Shown here one piece after another: positions 1 to 7,947 of a stretch of DNA of 64,000 nt. Source of the stretch: Actinomadura livida. Lineage in GTDB: Bacteria; Actinomycetota; Actinomycetes; Streptosporangiales; Streptosporangiaceae. The stretch spans positions 43,478 to 107,477 of the forward strand of contig NZ_BMRO01000011.1 of assembly GCF_014648675.1 (NCBI RefSeq), given 5' to 3'. The notes under the pieces were generated by a model. It ran no database searches. It had not been told where the DNA came from and was given only the letters and a program-made list of their open reading frames with translations. Each line of letters opens with the position of its first letter. Within the stretch, counting starts at the first letter, position 1. A program made the position numbers and the translations under genes.

Positions 1-2
1 TC

Positions 3-104
3 CCCGCGGATCAGCCGGCGGAGAAGTGGCGGCTCGTCCAGGCGGACAGCTCGGCGCGTGCCGCGGCCGCCCTCGCGGCGCTGCTCACCGCACCCCGCGA
101 CTGA
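3..104 (+). CDS. C-terminal end of an unidentified protein (5' end outside window)
   Basis: An open frame enters from the left edge and stops with TGA at 102-104. The 33 visible residues end in an alanine-rich helix-like tail (AAAALAALLTAPRD). Too little is present to name a family. Its stop codon lies 3 bases from the stop of the convergent methyltransferase gene, and the two stops form a short CTGAGCCTCAG palindrome, consistent with tightly packed convergent gene ends. Confidence 0.55.
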   Translation, partial: PADQPAEKWRLVQADSSARAAAALAALLTAPRD

Positions 105-107
105 GCC

Positions 108-971
108 TCAGCCGGCGAGCTTCGCCAGGCCGCCGTAGGCCGAGACCTCGGCCGGGGAGGGGGCCGGCGGCTCGTCCGGATCGCGGCGCCACCGTGACAC
201 GAGGACCACGCCGGGCGGGACGAGTTCGAGCCCGCGGCCGGCGAACACGAGCCGCTCGAACTCCGCGGCGGTCCGCGGCCGGGTGCGCACCCCGTCGTCG
301 CGGTACCCCGCGGACGCCGGCCGCAGCCGCGGCTCGTGCTCCGGGGTCACGTGGCTGGCGAGGACGTAGCTGCCCGGCGGGAGCGCCTCGACGAACGTCC
401 GGACGATCTCCGCGGGCCGCTCCTCGTCGGGAATGAAATGCAGAATGGCGCTGAGTATCAGCGCGATCGGCTCGTCGAAATCCAGCACCTTGCGCACGAG
501 ATCGCTGCCGACGATGGCCTCCGGAGCGCGGATGTCGGCGTCCAGGTAACCGACGTTCCCCCGGGGATCGGAGACCATCAGGGCGCGGGCGTGCGCCAGC
601 ACGATCGGGTCGTTGTCGACATAGGCGATGCGCGCCTCGGGCGTGATGCCCTGGGCGGCCTCGTGCACGTTCGGCGAGGTCGGGATACCTGTGCCGATGT
701 CGAGGAACTGCCGGATCCCGGCCTCGGCGGCGAGGTACCGGACGCCGCGGAGCAGGAACCTGCGGTTCTCCTGGGCGCCTGTCCGGATGGCCGGGAAAGC
801 CTCCTCGATTTTGTTCGCGGCACTGCGGTCGGTGGCGAAATTGTCCTTTCCGCCCAGCAGATAGTCGTACACCCGGGCCGATGACGGATGGGTCGCGTCA
901 ACGAGGGGGCGCCGGGCCTCGCACGCCAGGCTCTCGGCCGGCGCGGTGCTGTCTTCTCGCGGGGATGACAC
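108..971 (-). CDS. SAM-dependent methyltransferase, DUF574 / Methyltransf_19 family
   Basis: A 287-residue protein. The segment DATHPSSARVYDYLLGGKDN followed by the SAM-binding motif FLDIGTGIPTSPNVHE is the signature of the DUF574 methyltransferase family, which is greatly expanded in actinomycetes; physiological substrates are mostly unknown. The acidic strand YVDNDPIVLAHAR is the usual motif II that holds the SAM ribose. The frame is open further upstream, but I chose the GTG at 969-971 because GGAG lies about 10 bases before it and the family normally begins shortly before the DATHPSSARVYD block. It is divergent from the NmrA-like gene. Family assignment is secure; the reaction is not. Confidence 0.88.
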   Translation of the reverse strand: MSSPREDSTAPAESLACEARRPLVDATHPSSARVYDYLLGGKDNFATDRSAANKIEEAFPAIRTGAQENRRFLLRGVRYLAAEAGIRQFLDIGTGIPTSPNVHEAAQGITPEARIAYVDNDPIVLAHARALMVSDPRGNVGYLDADIRAPEAIVGSDLVRKVLDFDEPIALILSAILHFIPDEERPAEIVRTFVEALPPGSYVLASHVTPEHEPRLRPASAGYRDDGVRTRPRTAAEFERLVFAGRGLELVPPGVVLVSRWRRDPDEPPAPSPAEVSAYGGLAKLAG

Positions 972-1089
972 GTTCCGGTAACTCCACGCTCCTGACGGCG
1001 GCAGAGGGGAGTAGCTTAACGCGGCGGGCATTGCCGGAAGGGAGAACCGGGTGCCGTCGCCTCCCGTAATCGAACGATCGGGGAACGTG

Positions 1090-1965
1090 ATGAGGATCGC
1101 CATAGCCAGCGCGTCCGGTCAGCTCGCTCGCGCCACCGCGAAATACCTGCTGGAAAAGGTCTCCCCTGATGACGTCGTCCTGGTCACCAGGAATGTGGAC
1201 GCACTCGCCGAGTTCGCCGACGCCGGGGCCACCGTGCGGTACGGCGACTACGACCGGCCGGAGTCGCTGCCCGCCGCCTTCGAGAAGGTCGACCGGCTGC
1301 TCCTGGTCAGCCTGCACGAACTCGGCCACCGCGTGACCCAGCACCGCAACGCGATCGACGCGTCCGCCGCGGCCGGGGTGCGGCACATCGTCTACACGTC
1401 CTACATCATGGCCGAGCCGGGATGCCCGTCCACGGTCGTGCCCGACCACCTGCGCACCCACGAGCTGCTGGACGCCTCCGGCCTGGAGGTGACGTACCTG
1501 CGCATGGGGCTGTTCGCGGAGACGCCCGTCACGCAGATCCTCCCGCCGGCGATCGCCCGCGGCATGCTGGTGGACAACACCGCCCACGCCAAGGGCGCCT
1601 TCGTGCACCGCGACGACTGCGCGGCCGCCGCCGCCGCGGTCCTGGCGTCCTCCGGCCACGAGGGCAGGACGTACGACGTCACCGGGCCCGAGCTGCTCGG
1701 CTTCGACGACCTCACCACGCTCGCCGCCGGGATCTCCGGCCGCCCCGTCGGCTACCTCAGCGTGGCCGACGACGAGCTCGACGCCCAGCTGCGCGCCGCG
1801 GGCGTGCCCGACGACGTGCGGGGCATGATCGTCTCCTTCGGGGTGTCGCTGCGCGCCGGCTACGGGGAGCCGCTCAGCGACGCGGTCCAGCGGCTCACCG
1901 GCCGTCCGGCCCGTCCCATCACCGACCTCATGGAACGGCACCGCGGCCTTCTCGCGGGCTCCTGA
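1090..1965 (+). CDS. NmrA-like NAD(P)-binding oxidoreductase (atypical SDR)
   Basis: A 291-residue protein starting with a beta strand and a glycine-poor Rossmann turn (MRIAIASASGQLARATAKYL), then VTRNVDALAEFADAGATVRYGDY, the pattern by which NmrA/QOR2-type atypical short-chain dehydrogenases bind NAD(P)H. The later RHIVYTSYIMAEP and the substrate-loop region LRMGLFAETP also fit. The classical SDR Tyr-x3-Lys pair is not evident, so it may be a redox sensor or a quinone/azo reductase. ATG 1090 is preferred over the upstream in-frame start at 1051 because it abuts the Rossmann strand. Probably single-gene; divergent from the methyltransferase. Confidence 0.82.
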   Translation: MRIAIASASGQLARATAKYLLEKVSPDDVVLVTRNVDALAEFADAGATVRYGDYDRPESLPAAFEKVDRLLLVSLHELGHRVTQHRNAIDASAAAGVRHIVYTSYIMAEPGCPSTVVPDHLRTHELLDASGLEVTYLRMGLFAETPVTQILPPAIARGMLVDNTAHAKGAFVHRDDCAAAAAAVLASSGHEGRTYDVTGPELLGFDDLTTLAAGISGRPVGYLSVADDELDAQLRAAGVPDDVRGMIVSFGVSLRAGYGEPLSDAVQRLTGRPARPITDLMERHRGLLAGS

Positions 1966-2043
1966 CGCGCGGTTCCGGCGCGCGGTTTCCTCCACGAAGC
2001 CGCAGCTCCGGCGCCGCCCCGCCGAAACGGTGTGAGCGGGGTA

Positions 2044-2072
2044 TTGACACCGCGCTTTGTTAGCGCAAACAT
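2044..2072 (+). promoter_or_regulatory. Putative promoter with LacI-like operator for the GH43/PL11 genes
   Basis: A consensus -35 TTGACA at 2044-2049 is followed, 17 bases on, by a weak -10 (AAACAT, 2067-2072). Between and overlapping them lies the near-palindrome TGTTAGCGCAAACA (2058-2071), which resembles LacI/GalR-family sugar-responsive operators with a central CG step. Repression by occluding the promoter is inferred; the regulator is not in this window. Confidence 0.45.
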
Positions 2073-2135
2073 TCAGCGATACGGCCAACGAGCGCCCGCC
2101 CCGGCGAGCACCCCGCGGGCATTTCCGGCCTGCCA

Positions 2136-2150
2136 TTGAAAGCGCTTCCA
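2136..2150 (+). promoter_or_regulatory. cre-like palindrome upstream of GH43 gene
   Basis: TTGAAAGCGCTTCCA matches every position of the classical LacI-family cre consensus WTGNAARCGNWWNCA. It sits in the presumed 5' untranslated region, 23 bases before the GH43 start, and 65 bases downstream of the other LacI-like site. In actinomycetes such sites usually bind substrate-specific LacI-family repressors rather than a CcpA. Confidence 0.5.
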
Positions 2151-2172
2151 GGCCGAGGGTGAGGAGAAATCC

Positions 2173-3636
2173 GTGGAAGACCCGAGAGCGTTCGATCGCC
2201 GTACCGTCCTGCGGGCGCTGGCCGCCGTGCCGGTCGCCGCCGCCGGCGTCGCGGCCTGGCCGGGCACGGCCGCGGCGGCCCCCGCCTCACCCGGCGTCCG
2301 CTACACGAACCCGCTGGTGCGGCAGCGCGCCGACCCGCATATCGTCCGGCACTCCGACGGCGACTACTACTTCACGGCGACGGTGCCGGAGTACGACCGG
2401 ATCATCCTGCGCCGCGCCACGACCATCCAGGGCCTGGCCGGCGCGAGCGAACGGGTGATCTGGCGCAGGCACGCGTCCGGTGAGATGGCGGCGCACATCT
2501 GGGCGCCCGAGATCCACTTCATCGACGGCCGCTGGTACGTGTACTTCGCCGCCGGGCGGTCCGACGACATCTGGCGCATCCGGATGTACGTCCTGCAGAG
2601 CTCCGGCGCCGACCCGTTCACCTCCACCTGGACGGAGCTGGGCCGCCTGGTCACCCCATGGGACACCTTCTCCCTGGACGCGACCACCTTCGCCCACAAC
2701 GGGACGCGCTACCTGGTCTGGGCGCAGAGCCCGCCGGGCGGCGACGTCAACTCCAGCCTCTACATCGCCCGCATGAGCAGCCCGTGGACCATCACCGGGA
2801 CGCCCACGCTGCTGAGCACGCCGACGCTGCCGTGGGAGACGATCGGCTTCAAGGTCAACGAGGGCGCCGCCGTGCTCGTCCGAAACGGGCGCGTGTTCAT
2901 GACGTACTCCGCGAGCGCCACCGACGCGAACTACTGCATGGGCCTGCTCACCGCCTCGGCCTCGGCGAACCTGCTGAACGCCGCGTCCTGGAGCAAGAGC
3001 CCCACCCCCGTCTTCACCAGCAACGACGCGACGAGCCAGTACGGCCCGGGGCACAACTCCTTCACCGTCTCCGAGGACGGCCGGAGCGACATCCTCGTCT
3101 ACCACGACCGCGACTACCGCGACATCAGCGGCGATCCGCTGAACGACCCGAACCGGCGCACGCGCGTCCAGAAGCTCTACTGGAACGCCGACGGCACTCC
3201 CAACTTCGGCATCCCGGTGAGCGACGGCGTGACCCCGTACCGGCTGTCGTCCTACAGCAGCCCTGGGCGCTACGTCCGCCACTACGACTTCCGGGCCAGG
3301 CTCGAAGCGGACGTCGCCATGCTCGCCGACTCGCAGTTCAGGATCGTCCCCGGACTCAACGGCGACGGGACGGTGTCGCTCGAATCCGCCAACTACCCCG
3401 GGCACTACCTGAGGCACCGCAACTACGAACTGTGGGTCGACCGCGACGACGCGTCCGCGCTGTTCAGGGCCGACTCCTCCTTCCGGCAGCGGTCCGGGCT
3501 CGCCGACGCGGCCGGGATCTCGCTGGAGGCGGTCAACTTCGCCGGACGGTACGTCCGGCAGCGCTCCTCCCTCCTCTACCTGGAGACCGCCGACTCCGCC
3601 GCGGCCCGCGGCGACGCGACCTTCTACCTCGAATAG
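2173..3636 (+). CDS. Secreted GH43 arabinanase/arabinofuranosidase with C-terminal AbfB (CBM42-like) domain
   Basis: A 487-residue Tat-type exported enzyme: DRRTVLRALAAVP near residue 8 and an AAAA cleavage region near 35. The five-bladed GH43 domain follows (about 42-350), with the catalytic-base Asp in RADPHI (D54), the pKa-modulating Asp in SLDATTF (about 169) and the acid Glu in NEGAAV (about 230). The last ~130 residues contain repeated 'GRYVRH / GHYLRH / GRYVRQ' beta-trefoil signatures of an arabinose-binding AbfB domain. GTG 2173 is used because GAGGAG lies just upstream. The following gene is a PL11 lyase, so the natural target is probably arabinan side chains of rhamnogalacturonan-I. 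Exact specificity within GH43 cannot be read from sequence. Confidence 0.88.
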   Translation: MEDPRAFDRRTVLRALAAVPVAAAGVAAWPGTAAAAPASPGVRYTNPLVRQRADPHIVRHSDGDYYFTATVPEYDRIILRRATTIQGLAGASERVIWRRHASGEMAAHIWAPEIHFIDGRWYVYFAAGRSDDIWRIRMYVLQSSGADPFTSTWTELGRLVTPWDTFSLDATTFAHNGTRYLVWAQSPPGGDVNSSLYIARMSSPWTITGTPTLLSTPTLPWETIGFKVNEGAAVLVRNGRVFMTYSASATDANYCMGLLTASASANLLNAASWSKSPTPVFTSNDATSQYGPGHNSFTVSEDGRSDILVYHDRDYRDISGDPLNDPNRRTRVQKLYWNADGTPNFGIPVSDGVTPYRLSSYSSPGRYVRHYDFRARLEADVAMLADSQFRIVPGLNGDGTVSLESANYPGHYLRHRNYELWVDRDDASALFRADSSFRQRSGLADAAGISLEAVNFAGRYVRQRSSLLYLETADSAAARGDATFYLE

Positions 3637-3685
3637 AACCCCGCCATCCCGTAAGACCCCCCGCCACTCGGATTGGACCCCGCGC

Positions 3686-5530
3686 ATGGCTCCCGAACTG
3701 CGCAGACCCCTCCGCATCGCCGTCCTCACCGCACTGCTCGCGGCGCTCGCCCCCGTCCCCGCCGCCGCGGACCAGGCCACCGCCCTCCAGGTCGCAGCCC
3801 TCCAGGCCGCAGCCCGCCAGGCCGAACGGCTCGACCGCGGCCTGATCAGCGCCCGGTCGGGCAACGGCAACTACGTCGGCTGGCGGCTGCTCGGCACCGA
3901 ACCGGCCGGCACCGCCTTCGCCCTCTACCGCGGGACGACACGCGTCGCCACCGTCTCCGGCTCCACCAACCACTGGGACGAGGGCGCGCCCGCGGGCGCG
4001 TCGTACACCGTCCGGCCGATCGTGAACGGTGCCGAGGGGCCCGCCTCCGAGGCGTCCCTCCGGTTCGGCGACGGGTACCTGGACGTCCCGATCCAGCCGC
4101 CCGGCTCCAACTACAGCGCCAACGACGCGAGCGTCGGCGACCTCGACGGCGACGGCCGCCTGGAGTTCGTGCTCAAGTGGGACCCGTCCGACGCCAAGGA
4201 CAACTCCCGGAGCGGCTTCACCAGCAACGTCTACCTCGACGCCTACCGGCTGGACGGCGCCCGGCTGTGGCGGATCGACCTCGGCCGCAACATCCGCGCA
4301 GGCCAGCACTACACCCAGTTCCAGGTGTACGACTACGACGGCGACGGCCGCGCCGAGGTCGCGATGAAGACCGCCGACGCGACCGTGGACGGGACCGGCC
4401 GGGTCATCGGCAGCGCCTCCGCCGACCACCGCAGCTCCTCCGGGTACGTCCTCGCCGGGCCGGAGTACCTCACGATGTTCGACGGGCGGACCGGCGCCGC
4501 ACTCCAGACGGTCGACTACGTCCCCGCCCGCGGCAACGTCTCCTCCTGGGGCGACTCGTACGGCAACCGCGTCGACCGCTTCCTCGCCGGGACCGCCTAC
4601 CTGGACGGCGTCCGCCCGAGCCTCATCATGGCGCGGGGCTACTACACCCGCAGCGTGATCGCCGCCTGGGACTGGCGGGACGGCCGCTTCACCCGCCGCT
4701 GGACGTTCGACACCAACAGCTCCACCAACGCCGGGCGGGGCTTCGACGGGCAGGGCTCGCACAGCCTGTCGGTCGGCGACGTCGACCAGGACGACCGGGA
4801 CGAGATCGTCTACGGCGCCATGACCGTCGACGACGAAGGGCGCGGCCTCTGGACGACCCGCACCGGCCACGGCGACGCCCAGCACCTCGGCGACTTCGAC
4901 CCCGCCCGTCCGGGGCTGGAGTACTTCAAGGTCAGCGAGTCGACCGGCCAGCCGTCCTCGCTGTACATCGACCCCCGCGACGGGCGGATCCTGTGGTCGA
5001 CGTCCGCCTGCTGCGACAACGGCCGCGGCGTCGCCGGGGACATCTGGACCGGGCGCGTCGCGTCCGAGTTCTGGTCGTCCGCGGTCTCGGAGCTGCGCTC
5101 CGTCACCGGGAACAACGCGGGCCGCAAGCCGTCCTCGGCCAACTTCCTCGTCTGGTGGGACGCCGACCCGGTCCGCGAGCTGCTGGACCGCACGCAGATC
5201 GACAAGTACGGGCCGTCCGGCGACACGCGGCTGCTGACCGCCTCGGGCGTGCACTCGAACAACGGCACGAAGGCCGTCCCGTCGCTGAGCGGCGACCTGC
5301 TCGGCGACTGGCGCGAGGAGGTCGTGTGGCCCACCACGGACAACACGCGGCTCCGCGTCTACACGACCCGCGACGTCACGGGCCGCAAGCTCCACACCCT
5401 CCTCCACGACACCCAGTACCGGACCGCCCTGGCCTGGCAGAACACCGCCTACAACCAGCCGCCGCACACGAGCTTCTTCCTCGGCGAGGGCATGAGCGCC
5501 CCGCCGCAGCCCTCGATCTACGTCCCGTGA
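3686..5530 (+). CDS. Secreted rhamnogalacturonan lyase, PL11 family
   Basis: 614 residues, close to the size of single-domain PL11 enzymes such as YesW. A Sec signal peptide occupies about residues 1-28 (RPLRIAVLTALLAALAP, cleavage near AAA-DQ). The mature protein shows the PL11 eight-bladed propeller signatures: an N-terminal Fn3-like strand set (GWRLLGTEPAGTAFALYRG), repeated calcium-binding loops DLDGDGRLEFVLKWDPSDAK and DYDGDGRAEVAMKTADAT, and a conserved end region (LLGDWREEVVWP). These lyases cleave the rhamnose-galacturonate backbone by beta-elimination. No carbohydrate-binding module is attached. It lies 49 bases after the GH43 gene and is likely cotranscribed with it. Confidence 0.9.
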   Translation: MAPELRRPLRIAVLTALLAALAPVPAAADQATALQVAALQAAARQAERLDRGLISARSGNGNYVGWRLLGTEPAGTAFALYRGTTRVATVSGSTNHWDEGAPAGASYTVRPIVNGAEGPASEASLRFGDGYLDVPIQPPGSNYSANDASVGDLDGDGRLEFVLKWDPSDAKDNSRSGFTSNVYLDAYRLDGARLWRIDLGRNIRAGQHYTQFQVYDYDGDGRAEVAMKTADATVDGTGRVIGSASADHRSSSGYVLAGPEYLTMFDGRTGAALQTVDYVPARGNVSSWGDSYGNRVDRFLAGTAYLDGVRPSLIMARGYYTRSVIAAWDWRDGRFTRRWTFDTNSSTNAGRGFDGQGSHSLSVGDVDQDDRDEIVYGAMTVDDEGRGLWTTRTGHGDAQHLGDFDPARPGLEYFKVSESTGQPSSLYIDPRDGRILWSTSACCDNGRGVAGDIWTGRVASEFWSSAVSELRSVTGNNAGRKPSSANFLVWWDADPVRELLDRTQIDKYGPSGDTRLLTASGVHSNNGTKAVPSLSGDLLGDWREEVVWPTTDNTRLRVYTTRDVTGRKLHTLLHDTQYRTALAWQNTAYNQPPHTSFFLGEGMSAPPQPSIYVP

Positions 5531-5633
5531 CGGGGCCGGGACGCCCCTGATCACCGTGAACAGGTGACAACCGGGCGGATCGGCTGCCAGGCTTTCCTCG
5601 GTCCGGTGAAGGAACTCCGAGGAGGCGACGGCT

Positions 5634-6203
5634 GTGACCGTCTCGATGGTGAAGGGCCAGCGGATCTCGCTGGAGAAGCCCGGCGGTGTGCTGAGCATGG
5701 TCCGGATGGGGCTGGGCTGGGACGCGGTGAAGAAGAAGGGCTTCTTCGGCTCGCGGGAGCGGGAGATCGACCTCGACGCGTCCTGCGTGCTCTTCGCCGA
5801 CGGGAGCATCGCCGACGTGGTGTACTTCGGCAAGCTCGTCAGCGACGACGGCTCGGTCCGGCACACCGGCGACAACCTGACCGGGGCGGGCGACGGCGAC
5901 GACGAGTCGGTGATCGTCGACCTGGGCAGGCTCCCGGTGCACGTCACGTCGCTGGTGTTCACGGTCAGCTCCTTCAACGGGCAGACGTTCGACGAGGTCG
6001 AGAACGCCTTCTGCCGGCTCGTGAACGAGCAGGACGGCGCCGAGATGGCCCGGTACACGCTGACCGGCGGCGGCGCCCACACCGCGATGGTGATGGCCCG
6101 CGTCTACCGGCACGGCGACGGCTGGAAGATGAACGCGATCGGCGAGCCGTGCCACGGGCGCACGTTCGAGGACATGCTCCCGACGATCGCCGGTCTCGCC
6201 TGA
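5634..6203 (+). CDS. TerD-family calcium-binding stress protein
   Basis: 189 residues spanning one TerD domain. The hallmark segments are present: EIDLDASCVLFADG, then RHTGDNLTGAGDGDDESVI (acidic calcium-coordinating loops) and VIVDLGRLPVHVTSLVFTVS. TerD proteins bind Ca2+ and belong to the tellurite-resistance/stress 'Ter' systems, usually cytoplasmic and near the membrane. GTG at 5634 follows GGAGGCGACG. Six bases separate it from the next gene, a TerD fusion, so the two are probably cotranscribed. Confidence 0.92.
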   Translation: MTVSMVKGQRISLEKPGGVLSMVRMGLGWDAVKKKGFFGSREREIDLDASCVLFADGSIADVVYFGKLVSDDGSVRHTGDNLTGAGDGDDESVIVDLGRLPVHVTSLVFTVSSFNGQTFDEVENAFCRLVNEQDGAEMARYTLTGGGAHTAMVMARVYRHGDGWKMNAIGEPCHGRTFEDMLPTIAGLA

Positions 6204-6209
6204 CCGCCG

Positions 6210-7913
6210 ATGACCGAACTCTCCCCGGGCGCCAACGTCGCCCTGCCCGACCGGCGGCTGACCGCCACGGTGTCCTGCGCCGTCCCCGTGGACGTGAGCG
6301 CCCTGCTCGTCGGCCCCGACCTGCGCGTCCGCTCCGACGCCGACCTGGTGTTCTTCAACGCCCCGGAGGCGCCGGGCGTGCGGTGGGCCGACGGCGGGGG
6401 GCGGCAGCGCGTGCGGCTGGACCTGGACGCGGTGCCCGCCGGCGTCCATGCGGTGCTGGTCGCGGTGAGCCTGTCCGGGGCGGGGTCGTTCGGGGCGATG
6501 CCGCCGCCGCAGGTCAGGCTGGCGGGGGACGGCGACGAACCGGCGGCCCTGTTCACCGTCCGGGGGCTGGGCCCCGAGAAGGCGATCATCGGGCTGGAGA
6601 TCTACCGCAGGTCCGGGCAGTGGAAGGTGCGCGCCGTCGGGCAGGGCTACGCCGGCGGGCTAGCCGAGCTGGTCGAGGCGCACGGCGTCGAGGTGGACGA
6701 CCCGGGCGAGGAGGCGGGCATGGGCACCGCCCCGGCTGGCCCCGCCGTCGGCGCACCGCCACCGGCCCAGCCGCCGTCCGCGCAGCCACCCGCCGCGCAG
6801 CCGCCGCCCGTACCGCCGCCGCGCACGCAGCCGCCCCCGGCCCAGCCGCCCCCGCAGCAGGCGCCGCAGCAGACGCCGGCCCCGCAACCGCCGCCCTCCT
6901 CGGAGGTCGGCTACCTCGAACGGTGCTGGCTGATCTGGGAGGACGCCAGCCGCTCGCTGGCCTCGTTCCGCGCCGCCACCGAGCACGCGCTGCGGCTCCG
7001 CAACGAGGAGATCGCCGGCCGGGCGCCGCGCGGCCGGTTCGACGAGCTGATGCGGGCGGCCGACGAGCGGCTGCGCGCCGACGCCGAGCAGCTGCGCGAC
7101 GAGCTGGCCCGGGTGGAGCCGCACGTCACCGCGGAGGTCGCGCCGTTCGACGCGCCGTCCTGGCTGACCTGGCGGCCGGGCACCGACCTGGCCGAGGGGA
7201 TGCTGGTGGGGCGGCTGAGCACCGAGGAGCTGCCCGGTCTGCGGATACCGCTCGTCCTGCGGATGCCGTGGCGGCGCGGCGTGTGGGTCTCGCGCGGCAC
7301 GATGCCCGGCGACTCGGCCGCCTACGCCTGGTCGCTGGTGACCCGGTTCCTGGCCGCCGTCCCGCCCGGGCTGGCGGGCCTGGAGGTGATCGACGCGGCG
7401 GGCCTGTCGGGCGCGGGCTGGCTGCACGGCTTCGACCCGGTCACCAGCGCCCGCCTGCTGGGCGGCGGGGTGGCCACCGGCCCGGCGGCGTCCGAGCGGC
7501 TCCGCCGGCTGCTCGACCTGGTGGACCTGCGGCGCATCGGCGGCGACCTGCCCGCCGCGGCGGCGGAGGGCCCGCCGGTGCGGCTGGTGGTGATCCTCGA
7601 CGCGGGCGCCGCGGTCGCGGGGGAGGAGGCGCACCACGTGCTGCGCCTCGTCGAGGACGGCCCGCTCGCCGGCGTCCCTGTGCTGCTGGTGGAGACCGAC
7701 ACCCCCGCCGCGGAGACGGTGCGCGCCATCCGCGTCCGGCAGTCCTGCAACGACCTCCCTTCCAGCGAGGGCATGATCGGCGACTCGTGGGTCGGCGCGG
7801 GCTGGAACCTGACCCCGGAGGTCCTCCCGGACACCGCCGCGGGCACCCGCGCCCCGGCCCTCCTCACCCACGTCCTCACCGCCCACGCCCGCTCCATCGC
7901 CGCCCACGACTGA
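6210..7913 (+). CDS. TerD-like domain fused to a Pro-rich linker and an FtsK-like degenerate C-terminal region
   Basis: 567 residues in three parts. Residues 1-165 form a diverged TerD domain: FTVRGLGPEKAIIGLEIYRR and WKVRAVGQGYAGGLAEL are kept, but the acidic calcium loops are largely gone. Residues 171-231 are a Pro/Gln/Ala linker. A charged helical segment (240-310) precedes residues 320-567, where GLRIPLVLRMPWRRGVWVS and LTRFLAAVPPGLAGLEVIDA resemble the region around the FtsK/SpoIIIE-like ATPase core, but I see no Walker A motif. A similar TerD-plus-extension architecture is known in actinobacterial Ter operons; the role of this C-terminal region is unknown. Confidence 0.75.
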   Translation: MTELSPGANVALPDRRLTATVSCAVPVDVSALLVGPDLRVRSDADLVFFNAPEAPGVRWADGGGRQRVRLDLDAVPAGVHAVLVAVSLSGAGSFGAMPPPQVRLAGDGDEPAALFTVRGLGPEKAIIGLEIYRRSGQWKVRAVGQGYAGGLAELVEAHGVEVDDPGEEAGMGTAPAGPAVGAPPPAQPPSAQPPAAQPPPVPPPRTQPPPAQPPPQQAPQQTPAPQPPPSSEVGYLERCWLIWEDASRSLASFRAATEHALRLRNEEIAGRAPRGRFDELMRAADERLRADAEQLRDELARVEPHVTAEVAPFDAPSWLTWRPGTDLAEGMLVGRLSTEELPGLRIPLVLRMPWRRGVWVSRGTMPGDSAAYAWSLVTRFLAAVPPGLAGLEVIDAAGLSGAGWLHGFDPVTSARLLGGGVATGPAASERLRRLLDLVDLRRIGGDLPAAAAEGPPVRLVVILDAGAAVAGEEAHHVLRLVEDGPLAGVPVLLVETDTPAAETVRAIRVRQSCNDLPSSEGMIGDSWVGAGWNLTPEVLPDTAAGTRAPALLTHVLTAHARSIAAHD

Positions 7914-7947
7914 CCCCCGGCCGACCGGGTCCCGGTCCGGTGGTCAG
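7910..7947. terminator. Bidirectional terminator-like palindrome between convergent genes
   Basis: CTGACC at 7910-7915 pairs with GGTCAG at 7942-7947, and an inner ACCGGG/CCCGGT hairpin sits between them. It covers both stop codons (TGA 7911-7913 of the TerD fusion and the complement of TGA at 7944-7946 of the sigma gene). No U-tract, as is common in high-GC actinomycetes. Confidence 0.5.
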
